Notes: a model not told the origin generated them from the letters alone. A stretch of DNA of 64,000 nucleotides from Archangium lansingense (GCF_026626635.1 NZ_JAPNKA010000001.1:6758001-6822000); one strand, 5' to 3'. Shown: positions 7,293 to 18,231, counted from the stretch's first letter. Numbers and translations: made by a program.

Positions 7293-9881
7293 TCACGCGC
7301 GTCCGAGGATCCGCCTCAACCAGCCCACGAGGCCGCCCGGGGCCACGTCTCGAGCGGTTGCGGCAATGGCGATGGGCAATGCCACGGGCGGAGCCGCGGT
7401 GGGCTTCTGCACCGGGCCTCCGACGACAGGCATGCCCGGCAACGACTGCCTCCGCGCCATGGGAGGAGGCTCGGGCTGATGCGGGTGGTTGGGCCCCAGC
7501 TTCGCATTCACGTCTTCGGGGGAGTCGCGGGTGGTGAAGAGGCTCATCACCTCGACGCCGCTGATCGGCTCGCGGGCGGTGACGGTGAGGATGCACTCAT
7601 TGTTCACCGCGAAGGTGACGGACACCTTCACCGAGCCGCGGGGCCCTCGGGGCAGCCCGGAGATCTTCAACGTCCCCAGGTACTCGTTCTCCACGGCTCG
7701 CTCCGAGTCTCCCTGGAGGATGATGAGCTCCAGCTCCTGCTGATCATCGCGGCTGGTGGAGATCTGGTAGCCCTTGGTGGCGGGCAGTGGGGCATTGCGC
7801 TCGAGCACGGGCTTGAAGCGGCCGCCGGGCAGACCCACGCCGATGGCCATGGGTAGCACGTCGACGAGCTGCACGCCCTCGTTCTGAGCCAGGCTGTGGG
7901 CCAGCAGGGCCGCGCCGAGCGCCACGGCCTCGTCCGGGTGCACGTTCTTGGTGGGGGCCTTGCCGAAGAACCAGGAGATCTTCTCGTGGACGAGGGGCGA
8001 GCGGCTCTGGCCTCCCACGAGGATGACCTCGTCGATGTCCTTGGCGCTGAGCCCCTTGACGTCGAGCACGTCGGCGCAGACCTGGAGGGTGCGGTTGACG
8101 AGCTCCTCGGTGAGCTCGACGAGCTTCTCGCGGGTGAGGGAGACGTCGAGGTCCACGGGCTTGCCGTCGACCATGGTGAGGAAGGCCACGTGGACGCGGA
8201 CCTGCGAGCGCTCGGAGAGAGAGCACTTGGCGCGCTCGGCGGCGTCTTGGATCCGCTGCATGGCCACCCGGTCCAACTGGATGGAGAGGCCGGTCTGATG
8301 ATGGAACTGCGCCATCAGGTGCTCGACGATGGCAGTGTCGAAGTCGATGCCGCCCAGGAAGGTATCTCCGCCGGTGGAGACGACCTCGTAGAGGGTGTCT
8401 TTGAGCTCGAGCACGGAGGCGTCGAAGGTACCGCCGCCCAGGTCATAGACGAGCACGCGCTGGGTGAGCTTGCGGCCGAAGCCGTAGGCGAGCGCAGCGG
8501 CGGTGGGCTCGTTGAGGATGCGCTCCACGTGGAGCCCGGCGAGTCGTCCGGCCTCGCGCACGGCCTGGCGCTGGTTGTCGTTGTAGTAGGCGGGGACGGT
8601 GACGACAGCGCGAGAGACGGCCTGACCGAGCTGGTTCTGGGCCACCTCCTTCACCTCGCGGAGGATGAGGGCGGAGATCTGTTGCAGGCTGTAGATGCGA
8701 TCCCCGAGCCGCACCGCCGCTTCCCCGTTGTCACCGGGGGCGATCTCGTAGGCGAAGCGGTCCTTGATCTGCTGGACGATGGGGGAGTCGTAGGGGCGGC
8801 CGACAAGGCGCTTGGCGCCGTAGACCGTCTGCCGGGGGTTGGTGAGCATCTGCCCCTTGGCGGGGTGGCCCACCACGAGCCTGCCGCGGGTGTTGAGGGC
8901 GAGGATGGAGGGCACGGTATTGTGCCCCTCACGGCTGGGAAGGACGGCTGGCTTGTTCTGGCGGACGTAGGCGGCGCAGGAGTTGGTCGTCCCCAGGTCG
9001 ATGCCGATGACGGGCCCGATCCGTTTGGGCTCCTCGGTGGGGGCCTCGAAGGCGGGGGCGTTGGGGACCATCGGCGTGGCCGACGGGGCGAGTGTCTGGG
9101 TGGGATCGGGAGGCGGCGCGGGACGGCTCGAAGCCACCGCGGGAGCCTGAGCTGCCACCGGAACGACTGGGACCTCCACGGCGGGAGGGAGCGCGGGAGG
9201 TGGCGCAGAGGGCACGGCTCCGGGATGAGGCGTGTGCGCGGGCCGCTCGGCGGCAGGAAGAGCCCCGGGATGGGGTGTATGCGCGGGCCGCTCAGTGACG
9301 GGGAGGGCTCCAGGGTGAGGCGTATGCGCGGGCCGTTCGGCGGTAGGGAGGGCTCCGGGATGAGGCGTGTGCGCGGGCGGCGGAGTGAACGCGGCGATGG
9401 TCCCGGGCCATGGGGTATGGGCGGGGACCAGGAGCTCCTGCCCGGGAGCGGGGGTGAGCGCGGGGGCGACCGCTGGCTCATCCGTCAGCGCCGGAGGCTG
9501 CTGCCCTCCTGCGGGGACCGAGTAATCGGCCGGTCCAACTCCTGCTGGGAGTGGGGGAAGGGATGACTGGGCGTGCGGCAGGGGAGCGATGGCGGAGTCG
9601 AGGAGCTGCTTGGTCGCGGGGTCCACGGTGAGGAAGCGGAACCCCATGCCGGAGACGCCCTGACCGCTCTGGCCGGTGACGAAGTGGATGACGGCCGTGG
9701 CGTAGATGATGCGGGAGCCATCAGCCAGCTTGAGATCCAGGGTGACCGTGGAACCAGGAGGCTTCACCGTCTTCGCGCGCAGATAGATGCCGCCGCGGGT
9801 GACGTTGGCTCCGTACTTCGCCACGAACTCCTCGGCGGTCGCGAAGGGCAGCTTGACGACCAACCCGATGGCTTCTCCCAT
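7293..9881 (-). CDS. PilZ-like and Hsp70 (DnaK-like) fusion protein
   Basis: An 862-residue protein. Residues 1-105 form a PilZ-like beta domain of the myxobacterial type (NVTRGGIYLRA, GMGFRFL). A Pro/Ala-rich linker (about 105-288) contains near-identical 15-residue units beginning PAHTPHPGALP. An Hsp70 core follows from about residue 289 with GIDLGTTNSCA, YDLGGGTFDASVLE and VGGQSRSP nucleotide-binding motifs and a beta-type substrate-binding region. The usual C-terminal helical lid is replaced by a Pro-rich tail ending in the amphipathic GLVGWLRRILGRA. It is probably a specialised chaperone, perhaps ligand- or membrane-regulated; it is not the housekeeping DnaK, and no grpE or dnaJ lies nearby. 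Confidence 0.9.
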   Translation of the reverse strand: MGEAIGLVVKLPFATAEEFVAKYGANVTRGGIYLRAKTVKPPGSTVTLDLKLADGSRIIYATAVIHFVTGQSGQGVSGMGFRFLTVDPATKQLLDSAIAPLPHAQSSLPPLPAGVGPADYSVPAGGQQPPALTDEPAVAPALTPAPGQELLVPAHTPWPGTIAAFTPPPAHTPHPGALPTAERPAHTPHPGALPVTERPAHTPHPGALPAAERPAHTPHPGAVPSAPPPALPPAVEVPVVPVAAQAPAVASSRPAPPPDPTQTLAPSATPMVPNAPAFEAPTEEPKRIGPVIGIDLGTTNSCAAYVRQNKPAVLPSREGHNTVPSILALNTRGRLVVGHPAKGQMLTNPRQTVYGAKRLVGRPYDSPIVQQIKDRFAYEIAPGDNGEAAVRLGDRIYSLQQISALILREVKEVAQNQLGQAVSRAVVTVPAYYNDNQRQAVREAGRLAGLHVERILNEPTAAALAYGFGRKLTQRVLVYDLGGGTFDASVLELKDTLYEVVSTGGDTFLGGIDFDTAIVEHLMAQFHHQTGLSIQLDRVAMQRIQDAAERAKCSLSERSQVRVHVAFLTMVDGKPVDLDVSLTREKLVELTEELVNRTLQVCADVLDVKGLSAKDIDEVILVGGQSRSPLVHEKISWFFGKAPTKNVHPDEAVALGAALLAHSLAQNEGVQLVDVLPMAIGVGLPGGRFKPVLERNAPLPATKGYQISTSRDDQQELELIILQGDSERAVENEYLGTLKISGLPRGPRGSVKVSVTFAVNNECILTVTAREPISGVEVMSLFTTRDSPEDVNAKLGPNHPHQPEPPPMARRQSLPGMPVVGGPVQKPTAAPPVALPIAIAATARDVAPGGLVGWLRRILGRA
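9198..9377 (-). repeat. 45-bp tandem repeats in the Hsp70-like gene linker
   Basis: Four consecutive 45-bp units (9198-9242, 9243-9287, 9288-9332, 9333-9377), each encoding one PAHTPHPGALPxxER-like 15-residue repeat. The last unit, nearest the Hsp70 domain, has diverged. The reading frame is preserved, so copy number can vary without breaking the protein. Confidence 0.85.
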
Positions 9882-9933
9882 GGTGCGCGAATCCTAACAT
9901 CAATCGCCTGCATGCCGGGGAGACGGGCCCTGA

Positions 9934-11481
<1,548 letters not shown>

Positions 11482-11501
11482 GGCGCTCGAGTCGGCCGGA
11501 G

Positions 11502-11523
11502 GGGGCCCCCGTGAAAGGGCCCC
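11502..11523. terminator. Hairpin between convergent guaB and lipoprotein gene
   Basis: A perfect 7-bp GC stem GGGGCCC (11502-11508) / GGGCCCC (11517-11523) with an 8-base loop lies between convergent stops. There is no T-run on either side, so it is a plausible but non-canonical terminator for both genes. Confidence 0.4.
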
Positions 11524-11534
11524 GAGCCAGCCAG

Positions 11535-12149
11535 CTACTTGCCGCGCTTGCGGCCGCCGGCGTTGGCGGGCTCCTCCTCGGCCTTGGCCGCGGGAGCCAC
11601 CTTCTTCTCGGCGTTGACCACCTTCGCCAGGAGCTGCTCCTTGTCGTCCGAGTTGAGCGTCTCGATGGCCTGGCGCAGGGTGTTGAAGTCCAGCCGGGCC
11701 ACCGTGACGGTGTTGCCGCCCTTGACCTCCTGCACGGTGGGCAGCTCCACCAGCTCGCGCACGTAGGTCTCGAACTCCACCTTCACGTCCGCGGTCTGCT
11801 GGATGCAGTTCTCCCGGGCGGCGACCAGCTTCTGGCTGCCCTCGGTGTAGTTGAGGTCCGGGTTGCGGTTCATCGCCTCCTCGAAGGTGGCGTTGCGCTT
11901 CATCAACGAGGTGTAGAGGTCGATGTAGCCCATCACCCGGTCGGTCTCCGGCCGGTTGACGTTGCGGGCCTGGTTGAGGGCATCGCCGGTGTCGTCGCAG
12001 TGGACCTTGCTCAGCGCCTCGGCATCCGGGGTGTCACTGGCTGAGGAGCGGGACGGAGACTCGCGATCCAGTCGCTCCTCCGAGGAGATCTCCTTCAAGC
12101 AACCGGTGGCGGACAGCAACAGGACGGTTGCAACGGCGGGCAGGCGCAT
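11535..12149 (-). CDS. Hypothetical lipoprotein
   Basis: A 204-residue protein with a type II signal peptide and lipobox (LLSATGC, lipidated Cys about residue 17), then an acidic Ser-rich region and a helical body. The C-terminus is Lys/Ala-rich, ending GGRKRGK. I do not recognise a domain. It is inserted, in opposite orientation, between guaB and guaA. The open frame extends upstream into guaA, but the ATG at 12149 directly precedes the signal peptide. Confidence 0.8.
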   Translation of the reverse strand: MRLPAVATVLLLSATGCLKEISSEERLDRESPSRSSASDTPDAEALSKVHCDDTGDALNQARNVNRPETDRVMGYIDLYTSLMKRNATFEEAMNRNPDLNYTEGSQKLVAARENCIQQTADVKVEFETYVRELVELPTVQEVKGGNTVTVARLDFNTLRQAIETLNSDDKEQLLAKVVNAEKKVAPAAKAEEEPANAGGRKRGK

Positions 12150-12178
12150 CCAGGACCTCTTCGAGCGGGACTTAATGG

Positions 12179-12207
12179 TTGATTTCCGAAAGTTTGTAGC
12201 GATAAGG
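12179..12207 (+). promoter_or_regulatory. Candidate promoter of guaA
   Basis: TTGATT (12179-12184), a 17-base spacer and ATAAGG (12202-12207) sit in a locally AT-rich stretch 26 bases upstream of the guaA ATG. The divergent lipoprotein gene starts 85 bases away, so the gap may serve both. No purine riboswitch fold was seen. Confidence 0.4.
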
Positions 12208-12233
12208 GCCGCATCCGTCAACGCGCGCCCCCC

Positions 12234-13799
12234 ATGGAGAGTGTGGTGGATATTCACGCTGAGAAGATTCTGATCCTCGATTTCGGGAGCCAGTACACGC
12301 AGTTGATCGCCCGCCGGGTGCGAGAGCTCGGTGTGTACTGTGAGATCCACCGCCCGGATCTCCCGGCAGAGGACATCCGCCGGTTCGCCCCGCGCGGCAT
12401 CATCCTCTCTGGAGGACCGGCCTCGGTGGAGGCGGAGGGCTCGCCGAGGTGCGATCCCTTCGTCTTCAGCTCGGGACTGCCGGTGCTGGGCATCTGCTAC
12501 GGCCTGCAACTGATCGCCAAGCTGCTGGGAGGCCGGGTCGATCGCACCGCCCACCGCGAGTACGGCTCCGCCGAGGTGGAGGTACTAGCGGCCCGAGGGC
12601 CCCTGGCGGGATTCAAGCTGGGCGACCGGGTGAAGGTGTTGATGAGCCACGGGGACCGGGTGGACACGCTGCCCCCGGACTTCGAGGCCATCGGCCGTAG
12701 CGGCAACTCGCCCTTCGCGGCGGCGGCGCACAAGAGCAAGCCCCTCTACGGCCTGCAGTTCCACCCCGAGGTGGTGCACACCCCGATGGGCAAGGAGATA
12801 CTGCGCGCCTTCCTGTTCACCGACTGCAAGGTGAGCGGGAGCTGGACGATGAAGGGCTTCATCCAGGAGGCGGAGGAAGCCATCCGCCGCCAGGTGGGCG
12901 AGCACGGCCGGGTCATCTGCGGGCTATCGGGTGGCGTGGACAGCTCGGTGGCGGCGCTGCTGCTGCACCGGGCCCTGGGTCCTCGGCTGCAGTGCATCTT
13001 CGTGGACAACGGCCTGCTGCGGCAGGGTGAGCGCGAGCAGGTGGAAGCGCTCTTCGTGGACCGCTTCCACGTGCCGCTCAAGACGGTGGACGCGCGGGCG
13101 CGCTTCCTGACGGAGCTGGCCGGCGTGACGGACCCGGAGAAGAAGCGGAAGATCATCGGCCGCGAGTTCATCACGGTGTTCGAGGCGGCCGCGCGTGACG
13201 TGCAGGGCGCCGAGTTCCTGGCGCAGGGCACGCTGTACCCGGACGTGATCGAGTCCGTGTCGTACAAGGGCCCGTCCGTCACCATCAAGAGCCACCACAA
13301 CGTGGGCGGGCTGCCGGAGAAGATGAACCTCAAGCTGGTGGAGCCGCTGCGCGAGCTCTTCAAGGACGAGGTCCGCGCGCTGGGCCGTGAGCTGGGGCTC
13401 CCGGATGAGATGGTGTCGCGGCAGCCGTTCCCGGGTCCGGGCCTGGCCATCCGGGTGCTGGGGGAGATCACCGAGGAGCGGCTGGAGCTGGTGCGCCGCG
13501 CGGATGCGATCGTCCAGCAGGAGATCCGGGACGCGGGGCTGTACAAGGAGCTGTGGCAGGCGTTCGCGGTGCTGCTGCCAGTGCAGAGCGTGGGCGTGAT
13601 GGGGGACGAGCGCACCTACGAGTCCACCTGCGTGCTGCGCGCGGTGACGAGCGTGGACGGAATGACGGCGGACTGGGCGCGGCTGCCGTACCCGGTGCTG
13701 GAGCGCATCTCCACGCGCATCACCAACGAGGTGCGCGGCATCAACCGCGTCGTCTACGACGTCTCCTCCAAGCCGCCCGCCACCATCGAGTGGGAGTAG
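12234..13799 (+). CDS. guaA: GMP synthase (glutamine-hydrolysing)
   Basis: A 521-residue enzyme that aminates XMP to GMP using glutamine and ATP. The N-terminal class I glutamine amidotransferase has its nucleophile C88 in GICYGLQL and the FHPEV histidine/glutamate motif. The ATP pyrophosphatase domain has the P-loop SGGVDS at 232-237, and the C-terminal dimerisation domain ends with the conserved KPPATIEWE. It completes the pathway begun by guaB. Confidence 0.98.
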   Translation: MESVVDIHAEKILILDFGSQYTQLIARRVRELGVYCEIHRPDLPAEDIRRFAPRGIILSGGPASVEAEGSPRCDPFVFSSGLPVLGICYGLQLIAKLLGGRVDRTAHREYGSAEVEVLAARGPLAGFKLGDRVKVLMSHGDRVDTLPPDFEAIGRSGNSPFAAAAHKSKPLYGLQFHPEVVHTPMGKEILRAFLFTDCKVSGSWTMKGFIQEAEEAIRRQVGEHGRVICGLSGGVDSSVAALLLHRALGPRLQCIFVDNGLLRQGEREQVEALFVDRFHVPLKTVDARARFLTELAGVTDPEKKRKIIGREFITVFEAAARDVQGAEFLAQGTLYPDVIESVSYKGPSVTIKSHHNVGGLPEKMNLKLVEPLRELFKDEVRALGRELGLPDEMVSRQPFPGPGLAIRVLGEITEERLELVRRADAIVQQEIRDAGLYKELWQAFAVLLPVQSVGVMGDERTYESTCVLRAVTSVDGMTADWARLPYPVLERISTRITNEVRGINRVVYDVSSKPPATIEWE

Positions 13800-13830
13800 C
13801 CGCAGGGGCAGGGTGAGCGGAGAAAAAACA

Positions 13831-13864
13831 AAGGGGCTGCCCGGATGCACTCGGGCAGCCCCTT
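13831..13864. terminator. Intrinsic terminator shared by guaA and the S46 peptidase gene
   Basis: A perfect 13-bp stem (13831-13843 AAGGGGCTGCCCG, 13852-13864 its complement) with an 8-base loop lies between convergent genes. Reading leftward it is followed by TGTTTTTTCT, a strong U-tract for the S46 gene. Reading rightward it is followed only by GATATTT, a weaker signal for guaA. Confidence 0.9.
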
Positions 13865-13892
13865 GATATTTCAGCGAGAGAGCCTCTGGGGA

Positions 13893-15977
13893 CTACAGGC
13901 CCGGGCTGGCCTTCACGGTGGGCGTGGTGCCGGGGCGCAGCTCCTCGAGGACGCGGTCGGCCTTGTAGACCGTCTTGAGCGCCTCGATGAGGGCCTCACT
14001 GTGGACGGCGACGGTGCGGTTGACGCTCTCGTCGAAGCCGTAGTCACCGCCGAGCGACTGGATGTTGCCATCGAACACCAGGCCGATGATCTCCGCGTCC
14101 TTGTTGATGACGGGCGAGCCCGAGTTGCCGCCGATGATGTCGTTGGTGGTGACGAAGTTCATCGGGGTGGCGTTCGGCAGCTGCTTCTGCGCAGCGAGCC
14201 AGCTCTTGGGCAGGGCGAACGGCTCCTCACCGGTGTGGCGGTCGAAGGTGTTGCCCATGACGGTGATGGGGTTCACCTGCTTGCCGTCCTCGGTGTAGCC
14301 CTTCACGGAGCCGAAGGACAGGCGCAGCGTGCCCGTGGCGTCCGGGTAGATGCCAGTGCCATAGACCTCGAACTTCGCCTGGGCGATCAGCTCGCTGTTC
14401 TTGCGGATGACGGCGTCGATCTGCTCCTCGTGCGTCTTGCGGATGGCGCGGGCGTCCGGGTCCACCAGGGTGGCCAGCTGGATCATCGGATCCTTGGAGG
14501 CCTCGACGGCCTGCTTGCCGCCCTTGTAGAGCTGCTCGCGAACCTTGAGGTCGGCCAGCTTCGAGCCCTTGATGACGCGGGTGGCCAGCGACGCGGGCGA
14601 CTCCTTGCCGAGCAGCTTCTTGACGAACGGGTGATCCGCGCCCAACTCCTCGCGGACCTTCGTGAGCGCGAACGTCATCTGGGCGATCTCCAGCTCGGGG
14701 TAGATGGGCGCCTTGCTCATCAGCTGGGTCTCGAGCGTCCGCAGGCCGGCCTCGTTGAACCCGCGCATGCGCTCGGTGTCCGGCTTGGTGCGCTCCTCGG
14801 CGGCGCGCACCAGCGTGCGAGCCATGCCGAAGAGGTGCGAGCCGAGGCCGCCCTCGATGTTCTCGTAGTCCTTGCGGATGTTGCGGTAGGTGTCCTGGGC
14901 GCGGGCGATCTCGTCCCAGGCAGCGCCGTACTTCGCCTTCATCTTCGGATCCGCGTTGACCTTGGCGCGCAGCTCCTGCTCGGCGGCGACCTTCTGGGCG
15001 AAGAAGGCCCTGTCAACCAGCTGCTCGTGCTTGCCCTTGATGGACTTGATGGCGTTCTCCACGCCGAAGAGCATGTTGCTGGAGACGCGCTTCTGCTCGA
15101 CGCCGCGGTTCTGGAACTCGGTGACCATGCCGCGCATCTCCGAGAGCTTGAAGAGCTGCTTGGGCAGGCCCGTGTCACGCAGGTACTCGAGCTGCGCCAC
15201 CGTCAGGCCGCGCGAGGTCCTTCCGGGGTGGCCGGAGACGAAGGTGAGATCGCCTTCCTTGGCGCCCTTGTCGGACCACTTGAAGTACTTGGGGGTCTTC
15301 GCGGGCTTGCCGTCCTTGGCATAGGCGCGCACGAAGGTGACGTCCAGGTCGTACCGGGGGAACTCGAAGTTGTCCGGGTCGCCGCCGAAGAAGGCGATGG
15401 CGTGCTCGGGGGCGAACACCAGCCGCACGTCCTGGAAGCGCTGGTAGCGGTAGAGGTTGTACTTGCCGCCCTGGTAGAGCGTCACCACGTCACAGCGGAC
15501 ATCCGCGGCGCCGTCGGTGCAGGCCTTCTCCAGCTTGGACATCTCGGCCTTGAGGGTGTCGGCGTACGCCTTGCCGGTGAGGCCCTGGGTGGCGGCGTTG
15601 AGCTTGTCCGTGACGTCGGTGATCTCAACGAGCTGGCTGACCTCGAGGGCCGGACACTGGATCTCCTCGGCCTGGGTCCTGGCGTAGAAGCCGTTGGCGA
15701 TGAAGTCCTTCTTGGCGGTGGACAGCTGCTGGATGCAGCCACGGGCACAGTGGTGGTTCGTCATCACCAGGCCGTCCGGGGAGACGAAGCTCGACGAGCA
15801 GCCGCCACCGAACTTGGCCGAGGCCAGACGGACATTGTTGAGCCACTCCTGGGAGGGCTCGAAGCCGTACTTCTCTTTGACCTTGGCGGCGGGGAAGTTG
15901 TTGTAGGTCCACATGCCCTCATCAGCGAGCGCGGGGGCGGCGCCGATGAGAGATGCCACGATGAGCAGACGCTTCAT
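13893..15977 (-). CDS. S46 family dipeptidyl-peptidase (DPP7/DPP11-like)
   Basis: A 694-residue secreted serine peptidase with a Sec signal peptide (cleavage near ALA-DEG, residue 18). Catalytic histidine in TNHHCARG (H75/H76) and catalytic serine S619 in GGNSGSP mark the chymotrypsin-like half; a helical domain is inserted between. The family removes dipeptides from peptide N-termini in the periplasm, fitting a predatory, proteolytic lifestyle. In the FDGN segment a glycine sits where DPP11 enzymes carry an arginine, which suggests DPP7-like hydrophobic specificity (inference). It has its own strong terminator. Confidence 0.93.
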   Translation of the reverse strand: MKRLLIVASLIGAAPALADEGMWTYNNFPAAKVKEKYGFEPSQEWLNNVRLASAKFGGGCSSSFVSPDGLVMTNHHCARGCIQQLSTAKKDFIANGFYARTQAEEIQCPALEVSQLVEITDVTDKLNAATQGLTGKAYADTLKAEMSKLEKACTDGAADVRCDVVTLYQGGKYNLYRYQRFQDVRLVFAPEHAIAFFGGDPDNFEFPRYDLDVTFVRAYAKDGKPAKTPKYFKWSDKGAKEGDLTFVSGHPGRTSRGLTVAQLEYLRDTGLPKQLFKLSEMRGMVTEFQNRGVEQKRVSSNMLFGVENAIKSIKGKHEQLVDRAFFAQKVAAEQELRAKVNADPKMKAKYGAAWDEIARAQDTYRNIRKDYENIEGGLGSHLFGMARTLVRAAEERTKPDTERMRGFNEAGLRTLETQLMSKAPIYPELEIAQMTFALTKVREELGADHPFVKKLLGKESPASLATRVIKGSKLADLKVREQLYKGGKQAVEASKDPMIQLATLVDPDARAIRKTHEEQIDAVIRKNSELIAQAKFEVYGTGIYPDATGTLRLSFGSVKGYTEDGKQVNPITVMGNTFDRHTGEEPFALPKSWLAAQKQLPNATPMNFVTTNDIIGGNSGSPVINKDAEIIGLVFDGNIQSLGGDYGFDESVNRTVAVHSEALIEALKTVYKADRVLEELRPGTTPTVKASPGL

Positions 15978-16417
15978 GGAGTTGAAGTTCCTTTCCGGGA
16001 GCCGGAAGAGATGCGGCGGGGTTTGTCGTGGGAACAGCCGGTCCCGGTCAAGCGGGGAGAAAATTCCCGGCCCCTGAACTCATGAGCGGGACTTTGATTT
16101 CCGATGGCGGGGGCGCGGCGATTGACGCGGCTCGTCGCGATCGGACCGGGACCTGGGGAGGGGGGAGAAACATGCCGACCATGGCCACCGACGCTGGGCT
16201 GGAGACCCCCTGGGATGCCCACGGGCTTAGTTTACATAACGCATCTTATCAGACCCCATGTCAGAGGGAAACGGGGTGGAGTTCGGCCGTCCTCGGGCCC
16301 GTTCCCCAGCCTCCCGGGAATGCCACTCCGGACCTTGGAAACGGCGTTTCCCAGCACCCGGAGCCTGGCTTTCGCACTTCTCGTCCTCGGTGTTGGGACA
16401 TAGGGTCTGCGCGCCCT
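15978..16417. other. Intergenic region upstream of two divergent genes
   Basis: About 440 bases between the S46 peptidase and lipoprotein starts. No gene is convincing. A short AT-rich island at about 16208-16254 (TTTACATAACGCATCTTATC) stands out from the GC-rich surroundings and could be a promoter or regulator-binding site; no clear paired promoter hexamers were found. Confidence 0.4.
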
Positions 16418-16969
16418 ATGCGCTTCCTCCGTTTGAGCTTCGCTGTCTGCGCGACCGCACTCGCCGTGGCCGGATGCCCCAAGCCCTCCGCCCCTACCGA
16501 TGACGCGGGCGTCACCGCCGCCGGAGAATCCGAGACGGCCGCAGCCGACGCGGGTCCTGGCCCCGCGTCATTCACGCTTCAGTACGCGCTCCCGGATGCT
16601 GGCCTGGAGGTCATTCCCGTCGTGGGCGAAGAAGAAGGCAGACCGCTCATCGATTCCACATCGACGCTCGAGCTGCGCAGCACACTGGTGCTCCGCAACT
16701 ACCGCATTCGCCTGTTCGACGAGGCCGAGCGCGCCATGGCCTCGGACGACTCCGCCGAGGAATCCCCCAACGGGCTGCTGTACCGGATCTCCCTGCCCAC
16801 GCCCCTCAAGACCGGCCACAAATACACGCTGGTCATCGACGCGCAGACCGGCACGTCGATGACGGATTCCCAGGGCCGCGAGGTCCCCGACATGCGGATT
16901 CCCTTCCAGGTCTCTGGTGAAAAGGAAAAGCCGCCGCCGCCCGCGAAGAAGAAACAACGTCGGCGCTGA
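16418..16969 (+). CDS. Hypothetical lipoprotein
   Basis: A 183-residue protein with a lipoprotein signal peptide (ALAVAGC, Cys at residue 20), a Thr/Ala/Asp linker and a beta-rich body (about residues 50-165) reminiscent of Ig-like domains in myxobacterial surface lipoproteins. The C-terminus is Lys/Pro/Arg-rich. Function unknown. The open frame continues upstream but without a plausible signal, so the ATG at 16418 is preferred. It is convergent with the kinase gene, with 3 bases between the stops. Confidence 0.78.
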   Translation: MRFLRLSFAVCATALAVAGCPKPSAPTDDAGVTAAGESETAAADAGPGPASFTLQYALPDAGLEVIPVVGEEEGRPLIDSTSTLELRSTLVLRNYRIRLFDEAERAMASDDSAEESPNGLLYRISLPTPLKTGHKYTLVIDAQTGTSMTDSQGREVPDMRIPFQVSGEKEKPPPPAKKKQRRR

Positions 16970-16972
16970 TTC

Positions 16973-18091
16973 TCAGTGCTCGTTCCGCCTCGGAGCCGCC
17001 TCTGGGAAAACATCCGGCTCCAGGATGTCCGCGGACTCGCGCAGGAGCTCCGCCTCCTTCACGGCCACGAGCACCTCCCGCGCTGCCTCCGGCCGCCCGT
17101 ACGAGTGCCCCTGCACCACGAGGAACTCCCGGAGCGCATCCCGCAGTTCCAGGCCGGACTGGTAGCGCTCGGACGGATCCCGCCGCAGCGTCCGGTGCAC
17201 CACAGCCCGCAGCGACTCAGAGACCCCCTGAGTGGCCCGCTCCACGTCCTCCGGTCCGAACCGCTGGATGCGTGCCGCCATCTGCGTGATGGGCACCCAG
17301 CTGGGCTCCTCGCAATGCGCCTCGGCCAGCGCGGCGGACACAGGCCCGGACGTCTGCGCTGCCTGCTCCACGTCCTCCAGATCGAACAGGTGCCTGCCCG
17401 TGAGCAGCTCCAGCATCACCAGGCCCAGCGAGAACAGATCCGAGCGGTGGTCCACCTTCTCCAGGCGCATGCGCTCGGGAGACGCATAGGCAATGTCCCC
17501 GCGCAACACGTTGGCCGTGGTGGCCTCGCGCCCGGGCAGCAACGAGTACGCTACGCCGAAGTCCACCAGCTTCACCTCGCCGCTGCTGCCCACCCGGATG
17601 TTCTCCGGGTTCACGTCCCGGTGAATGATTCCCAGGGGCTGTCCATGCTCATCCGTCCGCGTATGCGCATGGTGAAGCGCGTCCGCGACCTCGGACACCA
17701 CGTGGCAGACGAAAGCCTCGGACATGGAGCGCTGTCGCATGGCCGTGACGCTCAACACCGTTTCCAGGGAGTGGCCCTCCACGTACTCCATCACCACATA
17801 CGGCAGGCCTCCATGCAGCACCAGTTGGAACACCTTGGCGATGCCCGGATGATCCAGCCGGTACGCCAGTTGGACCTCTTCCGTCAGCCGCTGCTTCTGC
17901 TTCTCACTGACCGGCTGGGACAGCCGCTTGATGATCACGGAGCCCGCGGGCCCCTTCGCGTAGCGGCGCCGGGCGAGCATCAGCTCACCATTGCTGCGCC
18001 GTCCCAGTTTGCGGACGAGCTCATAACGGGTCCCATCCACGGAGAAAAGCAGCCGGGGGTGGTTCGAGGACTCGGGCCTGTCGATGGACAC
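16973..18091 (-). CDS. Serine/threonine protein kinase, cytosolic
   Basis: A 372-residue kinase without membrane segments. Catalytic residues are present: K55 in SVIIKRL, an alpha-C glutamate near residue 71, D159 in HRDVNPEN, D177 in DFG and a SPE triplet. The glycine loop is degraded (LGRRSNGE instead of GxGxxG). Downstream of the domain is a roughly 60-residue helical tail of unknown role. The start is a GTG with AAGGAG seven bases upstream; the frame is open further but lacks such a site. Substrates are unknown; large families of such kinases are typical of myxobacteria. Confidence 0.9.
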   Translation of the reverse strand: MSIDRPESSNHPRLLFSVDGTRYELVRKLGRRSNGELMLARRRYAKGPAGSVIIKRLSQPVSEKQKQRLTEEVQLAYRLDHPGIAKVFQLVLHGGLPYVVMEYVEGHSLETVLSVTAMRQRSMSEAFVCHVVSEVADALHHAHTRTDEHGQPLGIIHRDVNPENIRVGSSGEVKLVDFGVAYSLLPGREATTANVLRGDIAYASPERMRLEKVDHRSDLFSLGLVMLELLTGRHLFDLEDVEQAAQTSGPVSAALAEAHCEEPSWVPITQMAARIQRFGPEDVERATQGVSESLRAVVHRTLRRDPSERYQSGLELRDALREFLVVQGHSYGRPEAAREVLVAVKEAELLRESADILEPDVFPEAAPRRNEH

Positions 18092-18127
18092 TCGGGCTCT
18101 CCTTTGCGACGCCAACGCCGCGCCAGT

Positions 18128-18157
18128 GAAATACCGGAGGTAGGGTCTAAACGCCAA
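18128..18157 (-). promoter_or_regulatory. Candidate kinase promoter with flanking inverted repeats
   Basis: On the minus strand TTGGCG (18152-18157) and TATTTC (18128-18133) are 18 bases apart, about 37 bases before the kinase GTG. Nested inverted repeats surround the -35 element: GGAGGT/ACCTCC starting at 18136 and GGTAGGGT (18139-18146) / ACCCTACC (18174-18181). They could be an operator. Confidence 0.3.
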
Positions 18158-18231
18158 ACCTCCAGCGTCATCCACCCTACCAGACCGGACTGACACGGTT
18201 GCCCGACTTTTCCCCTCGGGTCCGCGAGGCG

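Noticed and set aside
12150-12233. A purine riboswitch upstream of guaA or guaB
   Set aside because: The leaders are short and no conserved three-way junction core was seen.
13845-16085. A 746-codon plus-strand open frame opposite the S46 peptidase gene
   Set aside because: It is the antisense shadow of a high-GC gene: Val/Leu/Gly/Asp-rich, no domain or ribosome-binding site, and the minus-strand protein has intact catalytic motifs.
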